Program-made: the position numbers and the translations under genes
Notes under the pieces: model-generated
The model's database searches: none
What the model was told of the DNA's origin: nothing
Seen by the model: the letters and a program-made list of their open reading frames with translations, nothing else
Source: Phoronis australis
Taxonomy: Eukaryota; Phoronida; Phoronidae
Reading direction: 5' to 3'
DNA: 64,000 nt
NCBI GenBank assembly: GCA_002633005.1
Contig: NMRA01000055.1
Location: forward strand, 576,360-640,359
Shown: piece after piece, positions 35,401 to 50,400 of the stretch
Layout: each line of letters begins with the position of its first letter
How positions within the stretch are numbered: position 1 is the stretch's first letter

Positions 35401-38400
35401 ACTGAAAAGTAGCAACATTAGCAGTAGAAATAACAGTACACATGAGTGATAGTCATACATCAACCAACTCAGTATCTGTGGTATCTTTCATCATCTGGGT
35501 AAGAGTTAGTGTACTGGGGTCTTTCTTTGTTGCAGACTTGCTTTTCCCTTTACCTTTAGATTCATTTTTCTCCTACAACAAAACAAAAACAAATAAAATT
35601 AAAATCCTTCTCACATCTACAACAACCATTCTAGGAAAGCAAGGTTTGTCTAACCGGCAGCGTGTTCCATAGACACAAGTTAGAGCAATCACGTGCTTTA
35701 GTTAGAGCGATCAAGTGCTTTGCTTGTAACTCATGACAACATCTCACCAAGACTTGCGTGATTACGCTTATGTTGCATGAGACTTGCTCTACAGAACACA
35801 GCCCAGTTACTCGTTTTTCTTTTTAGAATTCAATAACTATTTTGTACAGCAAAATGACATAAAGAAAATGTATTACTTCCAAAAAAATTAAACTAATTCA
35901 AATAAGCAGTAATAATACAAGTCCTAACTTTGCCAACATTTTTTATTAAGTTTAACAAGCTTTCGTAAAGATGACTGGCCGAAACTTTCAATAAAAAGGC
36001 TTCCTAACCTTTATAACGGTTATCTTAGATGACCTCAAATAACATTCGAACTAACATATCATCACTAAAAATAAGATAACGCCGTCAAAGCAAAAACAGT
36101 TCTCTTAATGGTACCCATGATTCCTCAGTTATTTCACTCAAAAATATTTGCCAAAACTGTTATTTTTTCATCTTTAATGGCTGATTATCTTGCAACAAAA
36201 AATGGAACCTTTGCCATATTTTATTTTAAGGTATCTACAAAGTACAAATTATAAAGCTAAACCATGAACTGAATTTTTAAAAATCTTTCGTCGGGAAATT
36301 TGCAACATTATTTTTCTGTTTAATATCAAGTTGTGAGTTGAATAGGTGAAATTTTAACTTTAAATAAATTTTTCCTTTGAAAGCCATACTTAACAGTTGA
36401 GTTTCCCCGATCCCTTAAAGAAATGAAAGGTTTGTACCAAACTGAACTAGGCACAAAACCAAATAATTAACAATGTTAAGTGATTTTTCATCAACCGTTG
36501 TTCAGTGTCAAGTTGTCACCATCTGAGACAGAGGAGTAGTTTACCTAAACAAGCTAAGACCAAAACCAAGTATTAAGCATCAGTACAATTCTTCACCACA
36601 AGCAAGAAATCTGAATATGAATAGCCAAAGGTTGACTTTGTTTTTTGCGTTTCTCAAAACATTTTGTCTCCTGTCTATTCGAGTGGACTTTGAGTTATAG
36701 ACAGATTTTCTGACTTTTAGTCTTAGCCCGATATTCATAAAACAGGCCAAGCCATCTACCCATAGACTGATTTAGCTAAATTTCAAAAGACAGAAGACAA
36801 TTAGAGATTCTTCGAGAAACGGGCCCAAAAGGTATAGGGAAATGGAGGAATAGTTAACCTGGAATTCAGCCAAGCACATAACTAACCTCGTCTTTATTTC
36901 CAGCACTGTTTTTCTTGCCCAAAGACTTGTCATACAGTTGTCTCAGCAAGGCTGGACCTCCGTCACAAAGATACTGCTCCAGACAAGGAAATAACAATGT
37001 TAAATTCAAAATGCCACCAAATTATTAAATACCAAACATTTCTGTACACAACTCCAGAGCATACATTCGCCAAGTAGGATTTTTGGCAGAAGCCAAAAAA
37101 AATACGCCCCGACGTATCAATACTGTTACAAGTTCTTAATATTAATGATGAAATATGTCTTCCATCACAAAAATCAAATTTTGATCTACTAGACAGTAGA
37201 CAGTTTACTGCTATGAAATTGGTCTCAGTTGTTTCTTAGTCTTATTGCAGGAATTCAAAAGAATTGACATTCCGTTATTGCTCAAGACTAGGCTTTACAC
37301 AAGTTGTCTTCTCAATTAATACACTGAGCATGGTCTAATGAAACAAAGAATTGTCTCCGTTCTTTGCAAACCCAGATATCACTTATCATCTGAGTTTGGA
37401 ACAAGTCACAACCAATTATATAGCAGTGGTATGTGGTCTAGATTAAAAGTTCATTTCTTGGACGGAACGCGAGTTCAAAGCCGCTTTAAATGTGAGCTTC
37501 CGGGGACACCCTCAGTAATACACAGTAACATTATATGAGATTCCCTTCAGAGAACGAGTTAGCGACTGGAAATTTATTTTCAAGTTGTGAGGTATCAGAG
37601 TCCATTCCTGCGAAACTGGAGAAAGTTTTATGGATTAACAAAGCTCAACAACAGAGGATGAGGTGAGTGAATCTTGCTTTGAAAATTACCAGCAGTGAGT
37701 ACGTTACGGTGTTAAAAACCGGTCATGTGATCTTGCAAGCTTTCACTTGTGAGTGACTTGCGTTGTTGAATGCAACCTGGGTACTGCGATACAAAAATTG
37801 TCACAATAAAACGAGGTGCATAAGCTACACAAACGCTGAAGACTGAAAATGTAATGGAAATTCCAACAGGAATCAAGGTCATCCAAAACATTCCACATGA
37901 ATCCTTCCTGCAGTCCATCCATCTCACATTCAAACACTAACCTCTCTGAGCTGATTGCATGTCCGGTCGTCCTCGGCAACCAGCAGCACACGGCCGGGCC
38001 CTAGTTCCTCGCTCACGATATTATCCTGCTCCTCAATCTCAGCCATGACCTTGGACAATGCTGCCCACTTTGGGCATTCTTCCAACACTGGCACTGGGTC
38101 TCCTGAGGAGTACAAAATGGCCAACATTTAGGTAACACGATTAGACAATGTTGCGAAGTTTTGAAAAATTGTTCTCAATTTCCTCAAAATAACATCAGTA
38201 GAAGTTCGGAATCAAAATTCAGTTTGGGACACTATATGGCAGACAAGAGGAATTTGATTTTGTCAACTTTATCAACTAAAAGAGACACAAGAAATTTCCT
38301 TTTTTGGTGTCAACATGATGTGGTTGATACAGATGTCAATTATTTTTGTTACTACCTGAAGAATCTTTATCTTATTAGTCTAGTAACAATAAATTAGTCT

Positions 38401-41400
38401 TGGTATCACTGAAATTAAGAGTATTAACATGGGCAAATAAATAGGGTTTCATAAAAAGAATTCAGTGGAAAAGTTACAAAGCACTATTTGCAATTTCGAG
38501 GGAGAACAGCTTCCCAAAGTGGTGGACTCTCCCTAGTGAGACAAAGCGTCAAATCGTGTGTTTGCTAGCAACCAATGAATGTTGCACTAATTCCGTCGAT
38601 CATCCTTGCATTTCATCGTAACATAAGCATGTCGAAGGGGGTGAATGTGGTGGTTGACGGCACTCGTGGATGGCAGCATTCAACACAGGTGAGTTAACCC
38701 AAAAACATACGGTAAAATCTCATCAATTTAGGACACAATATGGCGGACAAATGAACTTCATCTATTTTTATTTACACTTTTGTCAAAAAGTATCACAAGT
38801 GTTTTATGATTTTAAAGTTCTATGTAATAGCAACCACCACATGAAGTTTTGAGAGACTGTTGGCTATGTTAAAAGCCGGCATGAAAAAGTGAAAAATTTC
38901 AAATTTTGATGACCATGCTGTACAAACCATACAATCACAATGGAACACAGCGTCAAGTCCAGACTGTGGTTTACTTATCCCTTGTGCAAAGAAACACACA
39001 TTACAAGTGGGATGATGTCACAAGCTACCATTTGATGTTGTTGCATTGAATTCTCAATAACTTCGCTGACAGTGCACCGATTTCAAAAATTCGAAGATGA
39101 CCAAAATTTTTTCAATTTTGAAAACAGTTACGATGGTCAATTGCCTTTACTATTTTTCTTGAAACTTGCATTTTTGACACGCACACACTGTTTACAACTG
39201 CATTCGTGATAATTCAAGGCACGATGTACATTATTTGACAAAACCCACTTGGTCAACTGGTGTCAATAATTGTTTGACATACAGACAGACCAATTGAAGA
39301 AATTTGGTAATCATCACTTTTCAACGCTACAACCATGGTGAAACTGATTATCGTATTCGCCGTAATAACCGCCCATGCCCCTATAAGTGCCCCCCCCACG
39401 CGTTTTCAGACTTTGCTAAAATAAGCGCCCAGTCCAAGAACGTGTACGTGAGAAAAATGCCTTACCTAGTCCTAAAAGTCTACTGTAACGTCTTTAGTTT
39501 ATCAATAATATTCGACAGTCATGAAAAAATCATAGTGCGCAGTATTTGTAGACCACGAGCCTCGCCGTTATGTAGGTATTTAGCCGTGACTATACACTTC
39601 AAATTTCTGCCATGCCTCAAAACGAACACAAAAGTTCTGCTGATATTGCCAGGACCAACGATCTGGCCTTTCAGAACAGAAGTAGTGTATTTGTCTACGG
39701 GATTGCTTTGTAGATATTTACCACTTTCAACAGGAATCCAAATTTCTTTGTAGGCCTACACGTGAATCGAAGACTAATAAAAAGCTTGGCCAGTATTAAA
39801 AGCACGTGGCCAGGAAGCGCGCGCTACATACATGAACCTGTCTTCAAAGACATTAGTCGGGAACTATCCATCCATGGAACGGGTAGCATAGCATCGGCAA
39901 GAAATGAATATTGGCATTAATTTCCGACAATTTCTCATACTATAAAAAATGTTTGCATTATTTTTAACATGAATTGTTTGATTAACCATAATTGGTATTT
40001 TTAAACCAAAAATCCGATAAAATAACCACTGACAGTGAATGCTTACACACCCTTACACCGAAAAATAACTCGTGGTCAGATAGTCACGTATGCATCCAGC
40101 CACACGCCCCCCTTGAAACGAACTTTTCTAAGCGCCCTGGGCAGTTATTACGGCGAATACGGTAAATATAATTCACACCACATTATTTTTCGTTGGAAAT
40201 TGGAGAGATCTAACAGTATTACACAAAATTTGGCGAATTTTACAAATGTTTAACTTCCATGATTTTATTACAATGACTTCTACAACATTCAGCCACTCAC
40301 CGCTCTGCGCACCATTCTCTGCCTTTAACTTTTTGGACTGTGATAAAGAGAGGACTCTGTTCTTTGCTTGCTAAAAAAAAACAAAGCTTCTTACATCGCA
40401 TTGAAAGAATTTCTAATCAAAACATAAATTAAAAATATGAAAAATTACGCCGAGTCTATCAAATGAAAGCCAGGTTGTCATGCAAGTTCAATAGGATAGT
40501 TTACCCAATAAGATAACATGGGAATAAATTAAAAATCTTCTATAATATAATAATCTACTATATAAATAGATCACCATTCCTAAGGTTAGTAAAATTTTAT
40601 GAATTTCCTCACAACTCCCTTCCTTAGCAGTTTTTAAGAACATACTATGAATTCATCTTCAAGACAAAATTTTTGTTTTCGTTTCACCAAATCTGCAAGC
40701 CATAAGAAACAAAGGGTTAATTTTCCTTAAGCCTAGGTACAATGGTGAGCACATGTTACGTGAGTAAACACGCTTTGTGTAGTGACATCTAGTTGTCTAA
40801 TCTTCAAAGATAAGATTGCAGTTAGCAATATACTGTTGACGCAATGTTATAGAGGTAAGTCGAAACTTTTTTCAACCATGTGTTCCTGACAATTTATCTG
40901 CAGATACAAGCTCAATATTGTTTATTATTCACACACTGATGTACTATGTCCAAACATCCTTAAGTTTTACCCACTAACTACCTTCCCCCAATAATGGCAC
41001 CTTCTTGTACCTGCGTTGCACTTTTTATTGCCAATCCTACCAGAGATTATTTTTATGCATATGGTATTTATTTTATTCTCATCCCTAACTTTTGTGCTAA
41101 CTTGTACTTTGTCATAAAAAATAACCTCAGTTCGCCAACCTGTGTCTCTTTTTCATCTCTTGTAACGAGCTTGTATATCATCGTTCGTACTTATGTCGAT
41201 CATAAATATTTCTCAATAAGCCCCACACAGCACCATCTTTGAAAACGATTTTGTAATTTGGTTTAAGTTTTGGGTAGAACTCTTTGTCAACAATGCTAAC
41301 ACAACAGGTCCAGGCTCTACAAGATAGCTTGTTGGGACCAGGCTCTACAAGATGGCTTGTTGGGACCAGGCTCTACAAGATGGCTTGTTGGGACCAGGCT

Positions 41401-44400
41401 CTACAAGATGGCTTGTTGGGACCAAGCTCTACAAGATGGCTTGTTGGGACCAGGTTCTACAAGATGGCTTGTTGGGACAGGCTCTACAAGATGGCTTCTT
41501 GGGACCAGGCTATACAAGATGGCTTGTTACTACTGCGTGTCATTTTTTGTGCCGAACATTGTCTTAAGAAAACCGAACAGTCAGCTCTTTGCAAACCAAG
41601 AACTCACTTCTCATCTGATTAATGAACAAGTTAAGACCACTTTAATCAAAATTTACTTTCTTTGGGTTTATTCCCGCTTTAAATATTAAGACAGTTTTTT
41701 TTGCATCACTTACTGTTTTTTAACATATAACTACAACCAAAGCAAAAAAAAATAATTAAAGTGTCCAACACTTACAATAATAAGCCTTTGAAAGTAAAAG
41801 CTGTCAAATTTTTGCAGCTTTCTCACTAAAATTGAAGAAACTTAAAATCACTGTGAAAAGAACACGCAAACACACTCATCTTAACATCCATCATTATCAA
41901 TGACATCTGATGTCCATAAAAGAGACAGCTATACAACTATTATCACAAATGTCCACCAATAACTTATCTCTTTAAGATTATGTTGTTGAAAACATATCGG
42001 CAAACAAGTAACGTGAGGGAAAACATCAATTGAATTCATTTGCAAATAAATAGAACCTTCAGATTAGACACATCGCCTCGACATCACTATCACCCAAATT
42101 ATTGCATGCCAACCAAAAATCCACAAACCGATTCAGGATCACCGTGAAAATGTTTCGCCGCAACTTCTAATCCCCACAACTTGCTTGGTCAAATAAAATT
42201 CCATGCCTGACCACACCAGCCGGATTACACAAGAGGGTAAATTTTAATTAAAATTGATGACAGAGGGTGGCCAAATAGATAGATCACCGAGATATTGGCC
42301 TGCTTTGAACATGTCAATTGATAGCGAGTATATAATTTATTGACACATTCAATAAATTATATATCGTCTATGATGGCAACGTTGGTTTAAGCCAAGTATG
42401 GTACCAAGTGAGTGAGCTATTTGACGACTCGTTCCTACAAACTGAGATTAGTCCATGCTAGAAATAAATGATAACTAATTTTCACTCAACCAGAATAGTA
42501 GAGAATCACTAAAGGTCAAACATCATTTTGAATGTGACAGATTTTATTGACGAACTGAAGAAAAGCCGATTCGTTCGACTGATTGAGGACTACAGGTATT
42601 GTTAATTTGATTTCCTTTTGCCAAACATAATCTTCAATCTTCAACAATTGCTAAAATTTAGATTTTTCAAATTTTGAAAAAAATATTTCATGGCCGTAAA
42701 TTCCCAAAATTTTACCCAGTACACTATAATCTAGACAATTTCTGGCAAAAATATATTAATCACACTAATTATAACTTTTGTTGTAAGGTGGCAGCACCAC
42801 AAAGAAAAAATTTTACTAATAATAATACGTTTTGCTAAGAAATTTGAAAGTGAGGCCATAGTTCATCGCTCATCTTTCTAATGTCTGTCCATTACTGTAA
42901 AATACGGAAGTCCTTTTTGTTGGGTCTTTAACAATTTAATTGTTGGTTCTTATAAAAGTTTTGGCAACAGGATTATTTCCATTTTGTAATTCGGTTACAA
43001 ACGGCTAATTAAAGCGGCACATTCAAGTTGGACTAGGTGCAAAACGTGGGTACAACTCACACTAGGCTGAGACATTAAATCTGCATATTCTAATGCAAGT
43101 TTGTAATGAATTTTGCTTATTTATTTCCGATTATTACGTATATCAGATAGTCATTATCACAGACTCTTGTACAGTTCTGTATACCTATTAAGCCCGGGCA
43201 GCTGTGTGCTGGTTGTATAGGGAACCCACTAGATGTCACCACCTTCCGACGGAAAATGTCCTACAGAGGGCATGGCGAGTGAATGCATGTGTTGCTGTTT
43301 TGCAAATAGAAGCGGAGTGCAAACTTCATTGTTCTCCACAACCTGTTTTGACTCCCCACTCTGTAGTATTTGAATTTTGCGGTGACGAAATTGGCTTACA
43401 TGCGTCAAGCTTGAAAAGCTAAGCGACGAGTTTGAAGTGTTGGGAGATTAGTCATTTCTTAAGCGAATTAGGATATTTTGGACTTTTGGTACCAATTCAA
43501 TACATGTATTCCTAGACTTAACACACAAACTCCCCACAATATGGACATGGACTTGAGAGCATGTACATGAATTTTGTAATACCCGTCGAGTTTGAAATTT
43601 CCATTGCTGAGAACACTGAAAGTGTGCTCGTGAAGAAAGTTGAGTGAAGAGCAAATCTTCGTTTCAATCTCCTGGTCTGTGACTAAGCGCATCCATTAAA
43701 AAGCCAATTATCACTGAATGTGTAATAAGAATTATGGCAAACAAAGCAACGAGTAGCAATTTTCCCCAACAAAGCAAGAACTGACAATTCTTGTGTAACA
43801 GGAGACAACAACAAATTCTTGTGTAACAGGAGACAACAACGAATTCTTGTGTAACAGGAGACAACAACAAATTCTTGTGTAACAGGAGACAACAACAAAG
43901 TGTTTACCACAGGCATACAATATAAAGAAAGGTAATCAATGCCCATTTTCTGATATATCTGCAAGTTGTAACACGTCTTGCCACTAGATGGTGCTAGAGT
44001 TACTGGTGGACAGCATTCTACTTACGATATTCTTTGGAAATTCAATGCAGCATAATTTTCCAGCATTTGCATATTTTTTACAACCACCCTGCTGTGAAAT
44101 TGTCACTTGTGTACAGCAGGATATTGAAATGACTCACAAAAAAGTAATTTCTACCCAAATATGTCTGTGAGATTCATAAAAGAAACTCCGTTTCACCCCT
44201 GGTAACTGTAAATTAAAAATGGGTCAAGCAAGACACTTTTGTGCTATCACAACGCAAAAGAGTGGTATGCAGATTATTTTTTATTATAGTAACATAATTA
44301 AGTTCCCACTTTAAGAAGACTTGGTATTTGACTGTTTTGATGGTATCCAGTTATCAAACAGGGAGGTTTAGGCTTTAACATTTGGTAAAACAACAAAAAT

Positions 44401-47400
44401 GACAGAATGTTCTATAAGAGTTATGTAGCACCTCACTGACAAGTCGGAACATTTAGTCAAATATCCGCACAACTATAGAATTTGACCTCAGCAAAAATAT
44501 ATAATATCTACTGAAAGAAGAATTTCCGTGAATTTGAATGTTGACCAATCTGCCATAAATAAGCTCACATGGCTACCTTTATATTAAACTTTAGCAAAAA
44601 AGAAAGGTACATTTATAGCAAAACAAATAATGTAGAAAATAAATCTGAAACTCAAAGAGGCGATCCAGATCCTCTACAGGATACTATTGTTTGTCGAAAA
44701 GTAGAATAGTTATACGTAAATAAAATAACAAAATTGGATCACTGAAATTTTCAGATATAATAAAATACTTCGTCAACAGAAACAGAAATAAAGTCGGCTA
44801 AAATCAAACACTATTTGACAATTGACATCTGATATATGGCGTAATGAGCATGATACATTGTTGCGGGAAAAAGTAAAGGATACAATTTAAGAAGTCATTA
44901 GGTTCAAGTGTGTTAAGCTTAGTAAAACAAAACGACCAATTACATGACAGAATTTTGTACACTATAAATGTTCAAGATAAAATCTCAAAAACAATGTTAC
45001 AGTTTTCTAAATTATTATTTTGTTTTTGTTTATGCAACGCTTAACTTTTTTGACAAAAATCATGTAAATATTATTTTTGACAGTCCCTCATGCAAAAGTG
45101 GAACATTTTAAAGACAATTCCTCGCAGAATTTTGGAGAACAGAGCATGAAGCATAGTATCTGGAAATTTCGTGAAGATACGTTCAACAATTTCTCAGATA
45201 TGATGTTCCGAACTTGGCCAAAATTGGGACTTTTTTATAAGATCCCACACGCATAACCTTAAGATTTAAGTTCATTCTAATAATAACACAGAGTGAACTT
45301 TGGAAATAACATTAATTTTGTTAATTATCAGTTAAGGCGCTGTTCGATAAAAATAACCCAAGTTGTAAATTACTAAAATATTGAGGCCAATAAAAGTGGT
45401 CTTAATGATTGTATCTGACACAATCATTATCTCACGACTACGTGTGATATATGTAAAAGATACCACTACAAATTTATAACAAAGTGAAAAGATAGAATTT
45501 CAACAATTCGAAACTTCAGCTCCGACTGGCAATCTGGCAATCTGCCTTAAGCGGGTAAGTATTACAGGCCACAAAGGCAAAGTTACTACCGCTTATTTTT
45601 TGAAATTCAGGCCAGTGCTCCAGTAATTTTTTAGTTGTTCGCTTTTTCAAATAAGAAATCCGACAAAGATGAGCGAAATGATGCAGGGTTTGATTTTTTA
45701 CTGGCAATATACTAAAATTTTCTTAAAAGTTAATTGTTGTCGAGAAATTGAACAAAATAAAACTCCACTTGCCACCATCTTGAATCCTAACCCAAAGTAT
45801 TTTTACAGTACATTGATATCAAAATGTAATTTTTGCCATAAATTAACATCAAAATGTTATTTTTACCACGGATTGACATCAAAATGTTATTTTTACCATG
45901 CATTGATATCAAAATGTTATTTTTACCATGTACTGATATTAAAATGTCAGTTTTACTAGGCATTGATATCAAAATGTTATTTTTACTGTGTATTGGCATC
46001 AAAATGTGATATTTACCATACATTGACATCAAAATGTTATTTTTACCATGTACTGATATTAAAATGTCAGTTTTACTAGGCATTGATATCAAAATGTTAT
46101 NTAAACATGGGTCAAGCAAGACACTTTGTGCTCTCACAAGGCAAAGGCATTGTATACGGATTGTTTCCTACTAGTAACATATTAAGTTCCAGCTTCAAGA
46201 AGGCTTGGTATTTGACTGTTTTGATGGTATCCAGTTATCAAACAGGGAGGTTTAGGCTTTAACATTTGCTTCAACAACAAAAATGACAGAATGTTCCTTA
46301 AGAGTTATGTAGCACCTCACTGACAAGTCGGAACATTTAGTCAAACATCCGCACAACTATAGAATTTTACCTCAGCAAAAGTATATAATATCTACTGAAA
46401 GAAGAATTTCCGTGAATTTGAATGTTGACCAATCTGCCATAAATAAGCTCACACGGCTATCTTTTTATTAAACTTTAGCAAAAAAGAAAGGTACATTTAT
46501 AGCAAAACTAATAACGTAGAAAATAAATCCGAAACTAAAAGAGGCGATCCAGATCCTCTAAAGGATACTATTGTTTGTCGAAAAGTAGAATAAATATACG
46601 TAAATAAAACAACAAATTTGGATCACTGAAATTTTCAGATATAATAGCATACTTAGTCAACAGAAACAGAAATAAAGTAGAATCACACACTATACGACAA
46701 TTGCCATGTGATATATGGCGTAATGAGCATGATACATTGTTGCGGGAAAAAAGTAAAGGTTATAATTTAAGGAGTCATTAGGTTCAAGTGTGTTAAGCTT
46801 AGCAAAACAAAACGACCAATTACATGACAGAATTTTGTACACTATAAATGTTCAAGATAAAATCTCAAAAACAATCATTATGTTACAGTTTTCTAAATTT
46901 TTACTTTGTTTTTGTTTATGTAATGCTAAACTTATTTGACAAAAATCATGTAAATATTATTTTTGACAGTCCCTCATGCAAAAGTGGAACATTTTAAAGA
47001 CAATTCCTCGCAGCATTTTGGAGAACAGAGCATGAAGCATAGTATCTGGAAATTTCATGAAGATACATTCAGCAATTTCTCAGATATGATGTTCTGAACT
47101 TGGCCAAAATTGGTACTTTTTATAGGATCCCACAAGCATAACCTTAAGATTTAACTTCATTCTAATAATAACACAGAGTGAACTTTGGAAATAACATTAA
47201 TTTTGTTAATTATCAGTTAAGGCGCTGTTCGATAAAAATAACCCAAGTTGTAAATTACTAAAACATTGAGGCCAATAAAGGTGGTCTTAATGATTGTATC
47301 TGACACAATCATTATCTCACGACTACGTGTGATATATGTAAAAGATACCACTACAAATTTATAACAAAGTGAAAAGATAGAATTTCAACAATTCGAAACT

Positions 47401-50400
47401 TCAGCTCCGACTGGCAATCTGGCAATCTGCCTTAAGCAGGTAAGTATTACAGGCCACAAAGACAAGCTACTCCCGCTCTTTATTTTTTGAAATTCAGGCC
47501 AGCGCTCCAGTAATTTTTTAGTTGTTCGCTTTTTCAAATAAGAAATCTGACAAAGATGAGCGAAATGACGCAGGGTTTGATTTTTTACTGGCAACATACT
47601 AAAATTTTCTTAAAAGTTAATTGTTGTCGAGAAATTGAACAAAATAAAACTCCACTTGCCACCATCTTGAATCCTAACCTGAAGTATTTTTACAGTACAC
47701 TGATATCAATATGTTATTTTTACCATACATTAACGTCAAAATGTTATTTTTACCATGGATTGATATCAAAATGTTATTTTTACTGTGCACTGAGATCAAA
47801 ATGTTATTTTTACTGTGTATTGGCATCAAAATGTGATATTTACCATACATTGTCATCAAAATGTTATTTTTACCATGTATTGATATCAAAATGTCATTTT
47901 TACTATGTATTTACATCAAAATGTTATTTTCACCATGCATTGATATCAAAATGTAATTTTTAATGTGCATATTATTTTCAGACACACCTGCAACATAAAC
48001 ACAAAAAGCACCGCCATGACGCTTATCAGACTAATTCTTCTCGCATGTTGCATGCTAAACGTTCACAACCGGACTGTCGGCTGTGTCATTAATTTGCCCA
48101 GAAATGTACCATCAAATGCAACAAGACTAGAAATCTGCGTAACTGGGCAAACCGAATTAACACAGAACGACTTCAAACGCTTCACTGTGCTTGATTACCT
48201 GGCAGTCGACCATGGAACAGTGATTAGGTTTCAACCGGATACTTTCAGAAATTTGACCTCGTTGACCTATTTAAGTTTATTCAACAACTCAATTACAAGT
48301 CTTCCGCTGAGAGCATTTCCTCCTTCGCTCAGGCAACTCGATCTAGGCTACAACAACATCGCGACGATACGCAGACACATGTTTTACGGACTCGGGAACG
48401 TGACCAACCTGCGACTCCACCGAAACGTTATTGCCAACATCCAAGAGGGGGCGTTTGACCCACTTGCGAAGTTAGCCGTACTTGAGCTGCAGGGAAACCA
48501 TTTGACAGAGTTTCCGCGAGGCTTAGTTCTAAACCAACTGACAAAGTTAGACCTCAGCCAGAACCAAATAAGCAGGCTGACATCCGATGACTTTTCTGGA
48601 TTAACAAAGCTTGAAACTTTCACAATTGAATGGAACAATATAAGAGCANNNNNNNNNNNNNNNNNNNNNNNNNNNNNNNNNNNNNNNNNNNNNNNNNNNN
48701 NNNNNNNNNNNNNNNNNNNNNNNNNNNNNNNNNNNNNNNNNNNNNNNNNNNNNNNNNNNNNNNNNNNNNNNNNNNNNNNNNNNNNNNNNNNNNNNNNNNN
48801 NNNNNNNNNNNNNNNNNNNNNNNNNNNNNNNNNNNNNNNNNNNNNNNNNNNNNNNNNNNNNNNNNNNNNNNNNNNNNNNNNNNNNNNNNNNNNNNNNNNN
48901 NNNNNNNNNNNNNNNNNNNNNNNNNNNNNNNNNNNNNNNNNNNNNNNNNNNNNNNNNNNNNNNNNNNNNNNNNNNNNNNNNNNNNNNNNNNNNNNNNNNN
49001 NNNNNNNNNNNNNNNNNNNNNNNNNNNNNNNNNNNNNNNNNNNNNNNNNNNNNNNNNNNNNNNNNNNNNNNNNNNNNNNNNNNNNNNNNNNNNNNNNNNN
49101 NNNNNNNNNNNNNNNNNNNNNNNNNNNNNNNNNNNNNNNNNNNNNNNNNNNNNNNNNNNNNNNNNNNNNNNNNNNNNNNNNNNNNNNNNNNNNNNNNNNN
49201 NNNNNNNNNNNNNNNNNNNNNATATAAGAAAACTCAAAATTTATTCGGTTTTTGTTTATGGATTCAGTGAAATCTCACCTGTAACACAATATGGTGGGCG
49301 AGAGAAATTTTTGTTTTCTCGTTTTTTATAAAAGATATGAAGCATCACATTACTGCTTTACTGTGTTTAACTCCCATACCATATTATGTCATCACAAAAA
49401 ATTGAGAAGTGTGGGCACTCACATGAATGTTTGAAGATGTGGAAAAACAAAAAAGGGACTCACAATTAAATTTTGTTCAATATTGGTGAAGTAGAAATGA
49501 CGACAGAGTTGTCGTCATTTCTACTTCACCAATAAATTAAAATTCTTGCTATGTTAAGTGAATGTTAAGAATGAGCTGCAGTTGAACAGAGTTATTTTAA
49601 CATTTCATAACAAAATATAAAATGACATGTGTCGAGACCGGATAAAATTAGACAATGAAGCAGCAGGTAAACGCTTTAAGGTGAGACATGGCAGTACATT
49701 ATCAAAATCTGCAAATGTTGATGGATTTCAATAAAAATCAGTATGGATGTTGTTTGTGATATGTAAATCACAAAAATATTCATTTTGAGAAAAAAAAAAA
49801 TTTCGGTTGCCATGGAAACGTCCAAATTACGTAATATCACAAGGTCCACGAGAAACGTTATAACTCGTTAACCTCTGGATATTTTTCTGATCTCTCTTTT
49901 TTGAATGATACCAAAACTAAAGATCTACAAAACTACAGAAGGAAATTTGAAATTTCTCGACAGGTTTTTTTTTATGCGTTGCTGAAACTTGCGGATCAAA
50001 AATGGGGAAAAAATTATTTTTTAAAAATCATATTTTTTTTTCTGTTGAAATTTCAATGAAATGCTTCTGTAGTTTTGTAGATATACATGCAAAGATAGTA
50101 CATGCCAAATTTCATAAGTGTAGCTCAAATAGTTTTTTATTTACAACATTTCTTAGCAAAAAAATATACATTTTGAGAAACGCAAGAAAGAAACTAAGCA
50201 CTTCATTTTTCCTTGTCACATCATATTCTATATGATATAATTCACAGTTTTATTGTAAGTTGTAATAAAATCTAGTCAATGTTCATCCCAGCACCATAAG
50301 TTTCTCCTTCCTGGTCTTCCTGCTGAGATAATTCGCGATTTCTGGTGGCTAATCGAGCTCGACGATTTCTTTGAAATTTCTCAGCTGAGCGTTTATCAGC

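Larger units (their letters stand above)
40371..44212. other. 3' third of the giant ERCC4 intron 10
   Basis: No conserved coding frame. It contains minisatellites (41310, 43786), a 15-bp-arm palindrome TATATAATTTATTGA / TCAATAAATTATATA at about 42330-42364, and a CTCF-like GCCACTAGATGGTGC at 43980. Confidence 0.5.

Noticed and set aside
39304-39753. 149-codon plus-strand ORF
   Set aside because: It starts just outside and continues inside an inverted-repeat element; no transposase motif and no homology seen.
41284-41689. Overlapping repetitive frames ([13 protein letters not shown] type) in three plus frames
   Set aside because: A 28-bp minisatellite shifts frame each unit, so the same peptides appear in all frames; there is no start context or homology.
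45669-47963. Long frames on both strands with SKCYFYH / [10 protein letters not shown] peptide repeats
   Set aside because: They come from a 30-bp minisatellite whose period is a multiple of three; both strands stay open for that reason alone.
48620-49331. Frames spanning 48620-49331 on either strand
   Set aside because: They consist almost wholly of undetermined bases in the assembly gap.
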